From Alphaproteobacteria bacterium (lineage in GTDB: Bacteria > Pseudomonadota > Alphaproteobacteria > Caulobacterales > Maricaulaceae): 64,000 nucleotides of DNA. Below are positions 7,064 through 18,983 of this stretch, in pieces; position 1 is the stretch's first letter; every line of letters begins with the position of its first letter. Location: the NCBI GenBank assembly GCA_016124675.1, contig WGNG01000009.1, positions 1-64,000 of the forward strand, given 5' to 3'. The notes under the pieces are model-generated. The model saw only the letters and a list, made by a program, of their open reading frames with translations, had not been told where the DNA came from and did not search any database. A program made the position numbers and the translations under genes.

Positions 7064-7333
7064 ATGGCTCACAAGAAAGCAGGCGGCTCCTCACGCAACG
7101 GCCGCGACTCTGAAGGCCGGCGCCTGGGCGTCAAGAAGTTCGGCGGCCAGGAAGTCGTTGCGGGCAATATCATCGTGCGCCAGCGCGGCACCAAGTATTA
7201 CCCCGGCGACAATGTCGGCATCGGCAAGGATCACACCCTGTTCGCCCTGACCGAGGGCCGGGTGGAGTTCCGCACCAAGGCCAACCAGCGCACGTTCGTG
7301 AGCGTTGCGCCGATGGCCGAAGCGGCCGAATAG
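7064..7333 (+). CDS. rpmA: 50S ribosomal protein L27
   Basis: 89 aa, normal length. It starts [20 protein letters not shown] with the family's conserved N-terminus, which reaches the peptidyl-transferase centre in assembled ribosomes. The [20 protein letters not shown] stretch is diagnostic. AAGGAGA lies just before the ATG. It forms the usual pair with rplU and is followed by a strong terminator. Confidence 0.98.
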   Translation: MAHKKAGGSSRNGRDSEGRRLGVKKFGGQEVVAGNIIVRQRGTKYYPGDNVGIGKDHTLFALTEGRVEFRTKANQRTFVSVAPMAEAAE

Positions 7334-7402
7334 GGCGGCGCGGCAGCACGCGGGACCGCCTCACCCGACAGGGGCGATCCGGTCCGGCGCAAGGCTGAAA
7401 AC

Positions 7403-7434
7403 AGGGGAGACGGGTCGCCCGGCTCCCCTTTTTC
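7403..7434 (+). terminator. Rho-independent terminator after rpmA
   Basis: AGGGGAG-ACGGG-TCG-CCCGG-CTCCCCT forms a long GC stem followed directly by TTTTT. Confidence 0.85.
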
Positions 7435-7476
7435 CTGCGCGCTCCCCGGCGCGCGCCGCACATCCGGAGGCCGGCC

Positions 7477-10256
<2,780 letters not shown>

Positions 10257-10260
<4 letters not shown>

Positions 10261-11528
10261 CCCATCGTGACCGCTTCGCCGCCCTGGCCGCAAACGGACG
10301 CGCCGCAAGGCGCGCGCTGGAGGCCGCAGGGCCGGACGCGCGCAGTGCTGCGCTGCGCGCTGGCGCAGCGCAAATCCGCGCGAACGCCTGCGCCATCCTG
10401 GGCATCAACGCCCGCGAGACCGACGCCGCCCGGGAACGCGGCCAGACCGGCGCCTTTGTCGACCGGCTGAGCCTTGACGGCCCCCGTCTCGAAGCGATCG
10501 CGGCGGGCGTGGAGGCCATCGCCGGCCTGCCCGATCCGGTAGGCGGCGAGCGCCGGCGCTGGACACGGCCCAACGGGCTGGAGATCAGCGAGATATCGGT
10601 TCCCATCGGACTCATCGGCGTCATCTTTGAAAGCCGGCCCAATGTCACGGCGGACGCGGCCGCGCTCTGCCTGCGGGCGGGCAATGGCGTCATCCTGCGC
10701 GGCGGCTCCGAGACATCGGGCACCAGCGCCGCGCTTGCCGACGCCATGCGCGCCGGCCTTGCCGCCGCCGGCCTGCCGCAAGACGCCATCCAGACTCCGC
10801 CCGATGCGGACCGCGCCTGGGTCACCGCCATGCTGAGCCTGGATGAGGGCGGGTGCGATCTGGTCATTCCGCGCGGCGGCAAGAATCTCGTCGCTCATGT
10901 GCGCCAGCACGCGCGCGTGCCGGTGCTGAGCCATCTTGACGGGGTGTGCCATGTCTACGTCCATGCGGGCGCGGATCCCGACAAGGCGCTGCGCATCACG
11001 CTGGATTCCAAGATGCGCCGCACCGGGGTTTGCAACGCGGCCGAGACGCTGCTCATCGATGCGGCCTGCGCGCCGGACCTGCTCCCGGTGATCGCCGGGG
11101 CGCTGGCCGGGGCCGGATGCGCCCTGCGCGGCGACGCGGCCGCGCGCGCTCTGGTTCCCGGCATGCAGGCGGCGACTGAAGAAGACTGGAATACCGAGTA
11201 TCTCGACGCCATCATGTCGGTGCGCGTGGTGGACGGGATGGACCATGCGCTGGCGCACATCGCCGCGCACGGATCGGGTCATACCGACGCCATCGTCACC
11301 GAGGACGCGCACGCCGCCGCGCGCTTCCTTGCCGGGGTGGATTCAGCGGTCGCCCTGCATAACGCCGCGACGGGATTTTCTGACGGCGGCGAGTTCGGCT
11401 TTGGCGGCGAGATCGGCATCGCCACCGGGCGGCTGCACGCGCGCGGACCGGTGGGCGCGGCCCAGCTGACCACCCACAGATACATCGTCCGCGGCGACGG
11501 CCAGGTGCGCGGATCATGGCCGCGCTGA
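10257..11528 (+). CDS. proA: Gamma-glutamyl phosphate reductase
   Basis: Second step of proline synthesis: NADPH-dependent reduction of gamma-glutamyl phosphate to glutamate semialdehyde. 423 aa, aldehyde-dehydrogenase fold. The catalytic cysteine lies in RRTGVCNAAETLLID. Other landmarks are PIGLIGVIFESRPNVT and the end GGEFGFGGEIGI. It starts with a GTG whose GTGA overlaps the proB stop and runs 13 bases into nadD, so proB, proA and nadD are translationally coupled. Confidence 0.97.
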
Positions 11529-12103
11529 AGAGCGAGCTGCTCGCCCCCGGCATGCGCGTGGGCCTCTATGGCGGCACGTTCGACCCGCCCCATGACGGGC
11601 ATGCGCACGTTGCGCGCACGGCGCTGAGACGCCTGCAGCTTGACCGGGTCTGGTGGCTGGTGAGCCCGGGCAATCCGTTCAAGGACAATCGGCCCGCGCC
11701 GCTGGAGGCGCGCCTCGCCGCCGTACGCGCCCTCGCGCCCGGGCCGCGCCATGTGATCAGCGCGCTGGAGGCGCGCCTGCCCAGCCATCGCACGGTGGAT
11801 GTCATCGCCTGGCTGCAGGCGCGCCATCGCGGGGTGCGCTTTGTCTGGATCATGGGGGCGGACGGCATGGCCGAACTGCACCGGTGGAAAGCCTGGCGCG
11901 GGATCGTGGCGCGCACGCCGCTGGCCGTGGTCGCCCGTCCCGGCGCCGGCCTCGCTGCCCGCTTCAGCCCGGCCGCGCGGGCGCTGAGCCGCAGGCAGAC
12001 CCCGGAGGGCCAGGCGCACGCTTTGGTGAACAGGGGCGCGCCCGGGTGGACATATCTGACCGAGCCCTTACATCCCCATGCGTCGCGCCTGTTGCGCGGC
12101 TGA
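11516..12103 (+). CDS. nadD: Nicotinate-nucleotide adenylyltransferase
   Basis: Joins ATP and nicotinate mononucleotide to form deamido-NAD. 195 aa. The nucleotidyltransferase motif GGTFDPPHDGH lies near residue 19, and the family sequence WWLVSPGNPFK follows. IMGADGMAELHRWKAW is the NadD-type middle motif. The ATG at 11516 overlaps proA; an internal ATG at 11552 would give a shorter N-terminus. The order proA-nadD-rsfS-rlmH is standard in alphaproteobacteria, but here egtD sits after nadD. Confidence 0.95.
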   Translation: MAALKSELLAPGMRVGLYGGTFDPPHDGHAHVARTALRRLQLDRVWWLVSPGNPFKDNRPAPLEARLAAVRALAPGPRHVISALEARLPSHRTVDVIAWLQARHRGVRFVWIMGADGMAELHRWKAWRGIVARTPLAVVARPGAGLAARFSPAARALSRRQTPEGQAHALVNRGAPGWTYLTEPLHPHASRLLRG

Positions 12104-12126
12104 CCCGCAGCAGCCTGGCCCGCGCC

Positions 12127-13125
12127 ATGACCACCTCCCCTTCTGACGCCGGCGAGCAGGCGCTCGCGTTTTTCGAAGACCTGCGCCCGCCGGCGGATGA
12201 TTTCCGCGCCGACGTGCTGGCGGGTCTCGCCAGACCGCAAAAGGCCATTCCGCCGAAGTATTTCTACGACGCCGAAGGCTCGCGCATCTTTGACCGGATC
12301 ACTGAGGCGCCCGAATACTATCCCACCCGCACCGAGCTCGCCCTTCTGGACGCCATTGGCGCGGACCTGCGCGCGCTCGCCGGGCCCGGCGCGGTGGTGC
12401 TGGAGCCGGGCGCGGGGTCCAGCGTGAAGGTGCGCAAGCTCATCGATGCACTGGACGCGCCCGCCGCCTATGTGGGCATGGACATTTCCGGCGAGCACGT
12501 GAAGGCGGCCTGCGCCGACATCGCCAGCGACCATCCCGGCATGGTGATCGGCGCGGTCTGCCACGATTTCACCCGGCCGATCGATTTGTCCGCCCTGCCG
12601 CTGCCGCCGGGCCGGCGGATCGTGTTCTTTCCCGGCTCCACTATCGGCAATTTCGAACTGATCGATGCGCGCGCCCTGCTGCGGACCCTCGCCGGCTGGC
12701 TGCGGCCCGGCGACGCGCTGGTGGTGGGCGCTGATCTGCGCAAGGACGCGCGCACGCTGGAGGCGGCCTATGACGACGCCGGCGGCGCCACGGCGGATTT
12801 CAATTTCAACCTGGTGCGGCGCATCAATACGCAGCTGGACGGCACGCTGGACCCGGCGGGCCTGCGCTACCGGGCCTTCTGGAACCCGTACCGCTCACGC
12901 ATGGAAATGTATCTGCAGGCAGTGCGCGATCAGCACTTCACGGTGGCGGGGCGCGCCTTCGTGTTGCGCGAAAGCGAGACGATCCACACCGAAAACTCGC
13001 ACAAATTCACACTCGACACCTTCCGCGACCTCGCCCGCTCGGCCGGGCTCAAGCCGCTGCGCGCCTGGCGCGCGCCCGGTGAGCCTTACTCCATACACTG
13101 GCTCGAATGCCCGCGCGAAGCGTGA
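12127..13125 (+). CDS. egtD: L-histidine N-alpha-methyltransferase EgtD
   Basis: 332 aa from the ATG at 12127; the frame is open further upstream, but that part overlaps nadD. Matches the DUF2260/EgtD family: KYFYDAEGSRIFDRITEAPEYYPTRTE near residue 45, EPGAGSSVKV as the SAM-binding loop, FFPGSTIGNF, and the C-terminal NSHKFTLD. EgtD trimethylates histidine to hercynine, the first step of ergothioneine synthesis. The usual partner egtB is not in this window. The gene is placed between nadD and rsfS and probably shares their transcript. Related histidine-unspecific methyltransferases of this family exist, so substrate assignment rests on family resemblance. Confidence 0.88.
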   Translation: MTTSPSDAGEQALAFFEDLRPPADDFRADVLAGLARPQKAIPPKYFYDAEGSRIFDRITEAPEYYPTRTELALLDAIGADLRALAGPGAVVLEPGAGSSVKVRKLIDALDAPAAYVGMDISGEHVKAACADIASDHPGMVIGAVCHDFTRPIDLSALPLPPGRRIVFFPGSTIGNFELIDARALLRTLAGWLRPGDALVVGADLRKDARTLEAAYDDAGGATADFNFNLVRRINTQLDGTLDPAGLRYRAFWNPYRSRMEMYLQAVRDQHFTVAGRAFVLRESETIHTENSHKFTLDTFRDLARSAGLKPLRAWRAPGEPYSIHWLECPREA

Positions 13126-13156
13126 TACGCTGGGCGCCGCCCGCAGATAGCCGGGC

Positions 13157-13573
13157 GTGACAGCCAAGGGAGTTAGGATTCTGTCCACTGACCTGCAACA
13201 GCGCGCACCCGCCGGCCATCCGGCGCCGGACGCGCACGGACCCCAGGCGCTGGAAGCGCTCGTCATCGCCGCCCTCGAGGACGACAAGGCCGAAGACATC
13301 GTCGCCATTGATATGGACGGCAAGTCCTCCGTCGCCGATATCGTGATCATCGCCTCGGGCCGCTCCAACCGGCATGTGGGCGCGATCTCCGACCATCTTC
13401 TGCGCAAGCTCAAGGATGCCGGCGTGGACGGCGTGCGGGCCGAAGGGCTCAAGAGCGCCGACTGGGTGCTGATCGACGCGGGCGATGTCATCATCCACGT
13501 CTTCCGCCCCGAAGTGCGCGCCTTCTACGATCTGGAAAAAATGTGGTCTGCGGCGCCGGGCGGGTCGGCCTGA
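13157..13573 (+). CDS. rsfS: Ribosome silencing factor RsfS
   Basis: Binds L14 on the large subunit and blocks subunit joining when nutrients are scarce. The family core is clear: ALEDDKAEDIVAIDMDGKSS near residue 42, then SGRSNRHVGAISDHL and DWVLIDAGDVIIHVF. The frame opens at a GTG (13157; 138 aa). An AAGGGAG sequence at 13166-13172, inside that reading, lies 8 bases before an in-frame CTG at 13181, so initiation at CTG is possible. Followed by rlmH as usual. Confidence 0.93.
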   Translation: MTAKGVRILSTDLQQRAPAGHPAPDAHGPQALEALVIAALEDDKAEDIVAIDMDGKSSVADIVIIASGRSNRHVGAISDHLLRKLKDAGVDGVRAEGLKSADWVLIDAGDVIIHVFRPEVRAFYDLEKMWSAAPGGSA

Positions 13574-13604
13574 CCCGGCGGCGGACCGCGCGCGGAGCCC
13601 GGCC

Positions 13605-14078
13605 ATGCGTGCGGAAATCCGGGCTGTAGGCCGGCTCAAAGCCGGGCCGGAACGCGAGATGGTCGATGACTACCTCGCCCGCGCCACCGCCGCCGGCCGG
13701 CCCAGCGGCCTCGGCCCGTTCACCGACCACGAAATCGATCCGCGCCGCCTCAAAGACAGGGCGGCCGAGACCGCTGCGCTGCTGGACGGGATCGATCCCG
13801 GCGCTCTGGTGTTTGCGCTGGACGAGACCGGGCGCACGATCAGCTCGGTGGATTTCGCCCGGCGCCTGGCGGGCGCCCGCGATGAAGGCGTTCGCTCGGC
13901 CGTATTCCTCATCGGCGGCGCGGACGGCCACGAACGCGCGCTTCTGCCGCCGGGAGCTGCCCTGATCAGCTATGGCGCGGCGACCTGGCCGCACAAGCTT
14001 GTTCGGGTCATGCTCGCCGAACAGCTCTATCGCGCCGCCTCGCTGATCGCCGGTTCCCCCTATCACCGGGAGGGATGA
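13605..14078 (+). CDS. rlmH: 23S rRNA (pseudouridine1915-N3)-methyltransferase
   Basis: 157 aa from the ATG at 13605 (MRAEIRAVGRLKAGPER). SPOUT-fold methyltransferase; the SAM-binding knot is seen in FLIGGADGHERALL and the end in LVRVMLAEQLYRA...SPYHREG, both characteristic. It modifies helix 69 of 23S rRNA on the assembled ribosome. It directly follows rsfS, and its TGA overlaps the ATG of the next gene by four bases. Confidence 0.96.
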   Translation: MRAEIRAVGRLKAGPEREMVDDYLARATAAGRPSGLGPFTDHEIDPRRLKDRAAETAALLDGIDPGALVFALDETGRTISSVDFARRLAGARDEGVRSAVFLIGGADGHERALLPPGAALISYGAATWPHKLVRVMLAEQLYRAASLIAGSPYHREG

Positions 14079-15469
14079 TGCTCCACGCCCTCGTCCTCGC
14101 CGCCCTTCTGGCACAGACGCCGCCTGCCGCGGCGCCGCCGCCCGATCCCGAACAGGTCGACGCGCTCGACAGCGAAGCGCAAACCCTGCGCGAGGAGGCT
14201 GAGGCGCGCCGTCTCGAAGCGGAAGCGGCCAGCGAAGAGATCGCCCTGTTGCAGCGCCGTCTCGCGGCGGCGGGCGAGGAGGTGCGCTTGCGCGAAGGCG
14301 AGGCCGGCAACGCCGTGCGCACGCTGGAGGCGCTGGAAGCCGAGCGCGCGGCGCTGGGCCGGCGCCTCGCTGAAGATCGCGGCGGGCTGGCGCGTGTGCT
14401 CGCCGCCCTGCAGCGCATCGCCATGGCCGATCCTCCGGCGCTGGCCGTGACGCCCGATGACGCGGCGGAAGCCGCGCGCGCCGCCGGACTGCTGGCCGCC
14501 CTGGCGCCCCAGCTTGAAGCGCGCGCCATGGCGGTGCGCTCGCGTCTGGCCGAGATCGAAACCCTCGAAACCCGTTTGTCCGCCCAGGCTGAAACCGTGG
14601 GCCAGGCGCGCGAGGCGCTGTCGCAGACCCGCGCCGAGGTCGACGCGCTGATCGCCCAGCGCCGCGACGCCGAACGCCGCCTGCGCGCCGAAGCCGATGA
14701 CCTGTCCGCGCGCGCCGCACGCATCGCCCGCGAGGCCGGCTCCCTGCGCGATCTCCTGGCCGACATCCGCCGCTTCGCCGCCGCCGAGCCCCGCCTCGCG
14801 CCGCGGCTGACGCCGGATCCTGCGCCCGCCACCGACCCGCTCGTCACCGCGCAGGTGACCCCCTCGCCGCGCCTGCGGCCCGACCCCGCCCTGACCGCCG
14901 CCGCAGCCCCGGACGCGGCCGCTGACGCGCCGCCCTTGCGGGCGGACGCCGGGCTCGACGCGATTCTGGCCGAGGCCGAGACCGCCGTGCGCAGCGAGGC
15001 GTCCGGCGGCGAGACCGGGCTTGTGGACGCACGCCCGCTGGCCGGTCCGATCGAGACGCTGCGCCTGGCCGATGCGCGCGGCGCCCTGCGCCCGCCGGTC
15101 AATGGCCGCCTTGTCATCCGCGCCGGAGAGCCCGGCCCCGACGGCGTCCGCCGCGACGGCGTCTGGTTCGAGGCCGGGGCGCGCGCCACGGTCACCGCGC
15201 CGTTCGACGGGGTGACGGTCTATGCCGGTCCGTTTCAGGGCTTTGACGGCATTGTGATGATCAACACGCCCGACGGCTACACGATTGTGCTAGGCGGGCT
15301 TGCATTGATCTATGCTTCGGAGGGACAGTCGCTGCTGACAGGCGAGCCGGTCGGGCTCATGAGCGAGCGTGTCAATCCGGCGCCGATGCTCTATCTTGAG
15401 ATCCGCCGCAGCACGGACGACGCCGTTGACCCCGAACAATGGCTGCGGCCTGAATTTCGCAGGGGCTGA
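14075..15469 (+). CDS. EnvC-like murein hydrolase activator with degenerate M23 domain
   Basis: 464 aa. A short hydrophobic N-terminal signal is followed by long coiled-coil segments (about residues 28-240), a Pro/Ala-rich linker, and a C-terminal LytM/M23 fold from about residue 345. The M23 domain lacks the zinc-binding His residues (the family's HGGYHTVLGGL is INTPDGYTIVLGGL here). As in EnvC, it should therefore activate periplasmic amidases rather than cut peptidoglycan. This matches its position between rlmH and ctpA in alphaproteobacteria. The role at division is inferred from the family. Confidence 0.88.
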   Translation: MMLHALVLAALLAQTPPAAAPPPDPEQVDALDSEAQTLREEAEARRLEAEAASEEIALLQRRLAAAGEEVRLREGEAGNAVRTLEALEAERAALGRRLAEDRGGLARVLAALQRIAMADPPALAVTPDDAAEAARAAGLLAALAPQLEARAMAVRSRLAEIETLETRLSAQAETVGQAREALSQTRAEVDALIAQRRDAERRLRAEADDLSARAARIAREAGSLRDLLADIRRFAAAEPRLAPRLTPDPAPATDPLVTAQVTPSPRLRPDPALTAAAAPDAAADAPPLRADAGLDAILAEAETAVRSEASGGETGLVDARPLAGPIETLRLADARGALRPPVNGRLVIRAGEPGPDGVRRDGVWFEAGARATVTAPFDGVTVYAGPFQGFDGIVMINTPDGYTIVLGGLALIYASEGQSLLTGEPVGLMSERVNPAPMLYLEIRRSTDDAVDPEQWLRPEFRRG

Positions 15470-15521
15470 CCCCTGGCATGGACTGCGCCGCCCCGACGAT
15501 GCCGAACAAGGATGACTTCAC

Positions 15522-16817
15522 ATGCGCCTCCTGATCATTGCGTCTGCTGTACTGTTCGGCATTGGCGCTGCGACCCTGGGCATATCCCAGGAAACGCCCG
15601 ACCAGCAGCGCGCGGAGACTTTCCGGCAGCTGGAGCTGTTCGGCGACGTGCTGAGCCGGGTTGAATCGGACTTTGTCGTGGAGACCGACAAGGCGCAGCT
15701 GATCGAGGCGGCCATCAACGGCATGCTCGCCTCTCTCGATCCCCACTCGCGCTATCTGCCGCCCGAAGCCTTTCAGGAAATGCAGACCACCACGCGCGGC
15801 GAGTATTTCGGCATCGGCATCGAGGTGACCTTCCGCAACGAGATGGTGACCATCGTGTCGCCCATGGCCGGCACGCCGGGCGAGGCGGCGGGGCTGGAAG
15901 CCAATGACGTGATCCTGGCGGTGGATGGGGAGAACATGGTGGGCGCCGGCATGGACGCCGCCGTGGACCGGATTCGCGGCCCCGCCGGCGAGCCGGTCAC
16001 GCTGACCATCGGACGCGAGGGCCAGGAGCCGTTTGACGTCACCGTCGTGCGCGCCGCCGTGGAGGTGCGCTCGGTGCTCTACAACATGGACGAGGACGTG
16101 CCTTACCTGCGCATCACCACGTTCAACGACAACACCACCGAGCGCACGGTCGCTGCGCTGCGCGACATGACCACCGCCAATGGCGGCCCGCTGCCCGGCC
16201 TGATCCTGGACGTGCGCTCCAATCCCGGCGGCCTTCTGGAGCAGTCGGTGTCCGTCGCGGGCCTGTTTCTCGACCGCGGCGAGGTCGTCTCCACCCGCGG
16301 GCGCGATCCGCGCGACACGCGCCGCTACAATGCCGAGGCGGGCGACATCCTGGCGGGCGCGCCGATCATCGTGCTCACCAATGCCGGCTCGGCCAGCGCC
16401 TCGGAGATCGTCGCCGGCGCGCTGCAGGACCGCGAGCGCGCGACGGTCCTTGGCCTGCCGAGCTTCGGCAAGGGCTCCATGCAGACCGTGGCCCCGCTGC
16501 GCGGCGGCCGGGACGGGGCGCTGCGGCTCACCACGGCGCGCTATTACACGCCGGCCGGGCGCTCCATCCAGGGTCAGGGCGTCATCCCGGACATCCTCGT
16601 GGCGCCCCGCCAGATCACGCCCGAAACCCGGATCATGTCGGGCGAGGCGGACCTGCGCAACGCGCTGGCCAACGAAGCGCAAGAGGCCGAACCGCCCTTC
16701 GCCTTCGAGGATATCCGCCAGCCGCCGGAAGACTGGGCGGCCAGCGCCGATTTCCAGCTGCATGTCGCACGCGAGGAATTGCGCGCCCGCATGGCGCGGC
16801 GCGAGGCGGGCCTGTAG
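15522..16817 (+). CDS. ctpA: Carboxy-terminal processing protease, S41 family
   Basis: 431 aa with an N-terminal signal or anchor (LLIIASAVLFGIGAATLGI). A PDZ domain lies near residues 85-165. The S41 catalytic domain shows the nucleophile in NAGSASASEIVAGAL (about residue 290) and the general-base lysine in SFGKGSMQT (about residue 316). GRSIQGQGVIPDI is also typical. It is a periplasmic tail-specific protease; in related bacteria it acts on envelope proteins and peptidoglycan enzymes. Placement directly after an EnvC-like factor supports a cell-wall role. Confidence 0.95.
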   Translation: MRLLIIASAVLFGIGAATLGISQETPDQQRAETFRQLELFGDVLSRVESDFVVETDKAQLIEAAINGMLASLDPHSRYLPPEAFQEMQTTTRGEYFGIGIEVTFRNEMVTIVSPMAGTPGEAAGLEANDVILAVDGENMVGAGMDAAVDRIRGPAGEPVTLTIGREGQEPFDVTVVRAAVEVRSVLYNMDEDVPYLRITTFNDNTTERTVAALRDMTTANGGPLPGLILDVRSNPGGLLEQSVSVAGLFLDRGEVVSTRGRDPRDTRRYNAEAGDILAGAPIIVLTNAGSASASEIVAGALQDRERATVLGLPSFGKGSMQTVAPLRGGRDGALRLTTARYYTPAGRSIQGQGVIPDILVAPRQITPETRIMSGEADLRNALANEAQEAEPPFAFEDIRQPPEDWAASADFQLHVAREELRARMARREAGL

Positions 16818-16862
16818 CGCGCCCCTTGCCGCCGCGCGCGCAGGCCTGCATAGACCTGCGCC

Positions 16863-18680
16863 ATGGCTGCACCTCCGCTTCTGACCCTCGCGGGCATCCG
16901 CCTGACCTTTGGCGCGACCCCGCTGCTGACCGGGGCCGACATGATTGTCGGCGCGGGCGAGCGCATTGGTCTGGTCGGGCGCAACGGATCGGGCAAATCC
17001 TCCTTCCTGAAGATCGCCGCCGGCCTCATCGAGGCCGATGGCGGCGAGCGCTTCGTCCATCCCGGCTCCACCCTGCGGTATCTGCCCCAGGAGCCCGATC
17101 TCGCCGGATTTGACACCGTCATCGCCTATGTCCGCGCCGGCCTGACCGATGGCGATGACGCCTACCGGGCAGATTATCTGTGCGAGCATCTCAGCCTTGA
17201 CCCCGAAGCCTCGCCGGCGAGCCTGTCGGGCGGCGAGGCGCGGCGTGCGGCGCTGGCGCGCTGCCTGGCGCCGCAGCCGGACATCCTCTTGCTCGACGAG
17301 CCGACCAACCATCTGGACCTGCCGGCCATCGAGTGGCTGGAGGGCGAGCTCAAATCCTGGCGCGGCGCGCTGGTGCTGATCAGCCACGACCGGCGCTTCC
17401 TGGAGACGCTGACGCGCGCCGTGGTGTGGATCGATCGCGGCGTGACGCGCCGGCTGGACAAGGGATTTGCGCATTTCGAAGCCTGGCGCGACGAGGTGTT
17501 CGCCGCCGAGGAAGCCGAGCGCCACAAGCTGTCGCGCCAGATCGCCCGCGAAGAGCACTGGATGCGCTATGGCGTGACGGCCCGGCGCACCCGCAACATG
17601 CGCCGCGTCGGCGAGTTCCAGGCCATGAAGGCCCGGCTCAAGGCCTGGCGCGGTCCGCAAGGCGGCGCCGCCATGTCGCTCAGCGATGCGGAGCGCTCGG
17701 GCAAGCTGGTCATCGAGGCCGAGGGCCTGTCCAAGCGCTTTGAGGACCGCGTCATCGCCGACGGCCTGTCCTTGCGCATCGCGCGCGGCGACCGGCTGGC
17801 GCTGATCGGGCCCAATGGCGCGGGCAAGACCACGCTGATCCGCATGCTCACCGGCCAGATGGCCCCCGATGCAGGCCAGGTGCGCCTGGGCGCCAATCTC
17901 GACATCGCCGCGCTGGACCAGAGCCGCGCCGCCCTGCAGCCGGAATGGACCGTCACCGAAGCCATCGCCCCGGGCGGCGGCGAGCGGGTCGAAGTGGGCG
18001 GCGTGTCCAAGCACGTGGCCGCCTACATGAAGGACTTCCTGTTCCAGCCCGAACAGGCGCGCACGCCCGTGCGCGCCCTGTCCGGCGGCGAGCGCGCGCG
18101 GCTGATGCTGGCGCGGGCGCTCGCCCTGCCCTCCAATCTTCTGGTGCTGGACGAGCCGACCAATGATCTCGATCTGGAGACGCTGGACCTGCTGGAAGAG
18201 CTTATCCAGGACTATGCCGGCACGGTGATCCTGGTCAGCCACGACCGCGACTTCATCGACCGCACGGCCACGGCGACGCTCGCCTATGAGAGCGATGGCG
18301 TCTGGCGCCTGTTCGCCGGCGGCTACTCGGACATGACGGCCCAGCGCGGCAGCGGCGTCTCCGCCCGCACAGCCTCGAACCCCGTCTCCGCCCGTGACGC
18401 GGCGCCCCAGCCGGGCGCACGCTCCAAATCCCAGAGCCGCGGCAAGATGTCCTTCAAGGACAAGCACGCGCTTGAATCGCTCCCGGCCGAGATCGAGACC
18501 CTCGCCGGACGCATCGCTGCGCTGGAGAGCGAGTTGTCCGACGCAAGCCTGTTCACCCGCAACCCGGCCCGCTTTGACGCCGCGACGGCTGAACTGTCCC
18601 GCCTGAGTGAGAAAAAGGCGGAACAGGAAAATCGCTGGCTGGAGCTGGAGATGCTGCGCGAGGAGATCGAAGGCGGCTAG
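16863..18680 (+). CDS. ABC-F family ATPase (Uup/EttA-like)
   Basis: 605 aa with two ABC ATPase domains and no membrane segments. The first has Walker A GRNGSGKS, signature LSGGEARRAALAR and Walker B ILLLDEPTNHLD. The second has GPNGAGKT, LSGGERARLMLAR and LLVLDEPTNDLDL. A C-terminal basic and coiled-coil extension (about residues 520-605) resembles that of Uup, which binds DNA or ribosomes. ABC-F proteins act on translating ribosomes. Start follows a GC-rich 45-base gap after ctpA. Confidence 0.93.
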   Translation: MAAPPLLTLAGIRLTFGATPLLTGADMIVGAGERIGLVGRNGSGKSSFLKIAAGLIEADGGERFVHPGSTLRYLPQEPDLAGFDTVIAYVRAGLTDGDDAYRADYLCEHLSLDPEASPASLSGGEARRAALARCLAPQPDILLLDEPTNHLDLPAIEWLEGELKSWRGALVLISHDRRFLETLTRAVVWIDRGVTRRLDKGFAHFEAWRDEVFAAEEAERHKLSRQIAREEHWMRYGVTARRTRNMRRVGEFQAMKARLKAWRGPQGGAAMSLSDAERSGKLVIEAEGLSKRFEDRVIADGLSLRIARGDRLALIGPNGAGKTTLIRMLTGQMAPDAGQVRLGANLDIAALDQSRAALQPEWTVTEAIAPGGGERVEVGGVSKHVAAYMKDFLFQPEQARTPVRALSGGERARLMLARALALPSNLLVLDEPTNDLDLETLDLLEELIQDYAGTVILVSHDRDFIDRTATATLAYESDGVWRLFAGGYSDMTAQRGSGVSARTASNPVSARDAAPQPGARSKSQSRGKMSFKDKHALESLPAEIETLAGRIAALESELSDASLFTRNPARFDAATAELSRLSEKKAEQENRWLELEMLREEIEGG

Positions 18681-18983
18681 CCTGGCAGCGCCTGATTTTA
18701 ATGATTTGAGTGGCGCGCCCCGCTGTTTCAGGCTAAAGCATTGATTGAGCTTTGGGCTTTGGAAAACGAATGTCGCGTTGCGGGCGCCGAGCGCGCACGC
18801 CGGACGGGAGGATCAGGGTTCCCGACCGATGCGGCCTTTTCCGGCGTTCATGTCCGGTACAGCCCGTGTTCATGAAGCTCGAACGGCCTGCTGCTCTATG
18901 ACGGATCGGCAGGGCAAACCGTCGCCGGCGATCGCCCCGGCTGGCGGGGGGGGGAATGGCGGGGCTTCAAGGGAACACCTTCA
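18681..18983. other. Intergenic region before the secreted repeat genes
   Basis: No gene seen. Shortly after the ABC-F stop, GCCTGA (18690-18695) and TCAGGC (about 18728-18733) could pair around a GC-rich loop but lack a T-run. A run of nine G residues occurs near 18945-18954. The promoter for the next gene should lie here; I could not pick one with confidence. Confidence 0.4.

Noticed and set aside
11653-12126. N-terminal extension of EgtD in the same open frame
   Set aside because: It overlaps nadD in another frame and does not match the family; the ATG at 12127 gives the expected start.
15372-18467. Very long open frame (over 1000 codons) antisense to envC, ctpA and the ABC-F gene
   Set aside because: The opposite strand holds three clear conserved genes. 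Long antisense frames are common in GC-rich DNA, and this one has no recognisable motif.
18697-18740. Second SAM-II riboswitch (GATTTGAG ... GCTAAAGC)
   Set aside because: The end blocks are there by chance, but the CTTGC and AACAAG blocks and the P1 pairing are missing, and the next gene is not a methionine gene.
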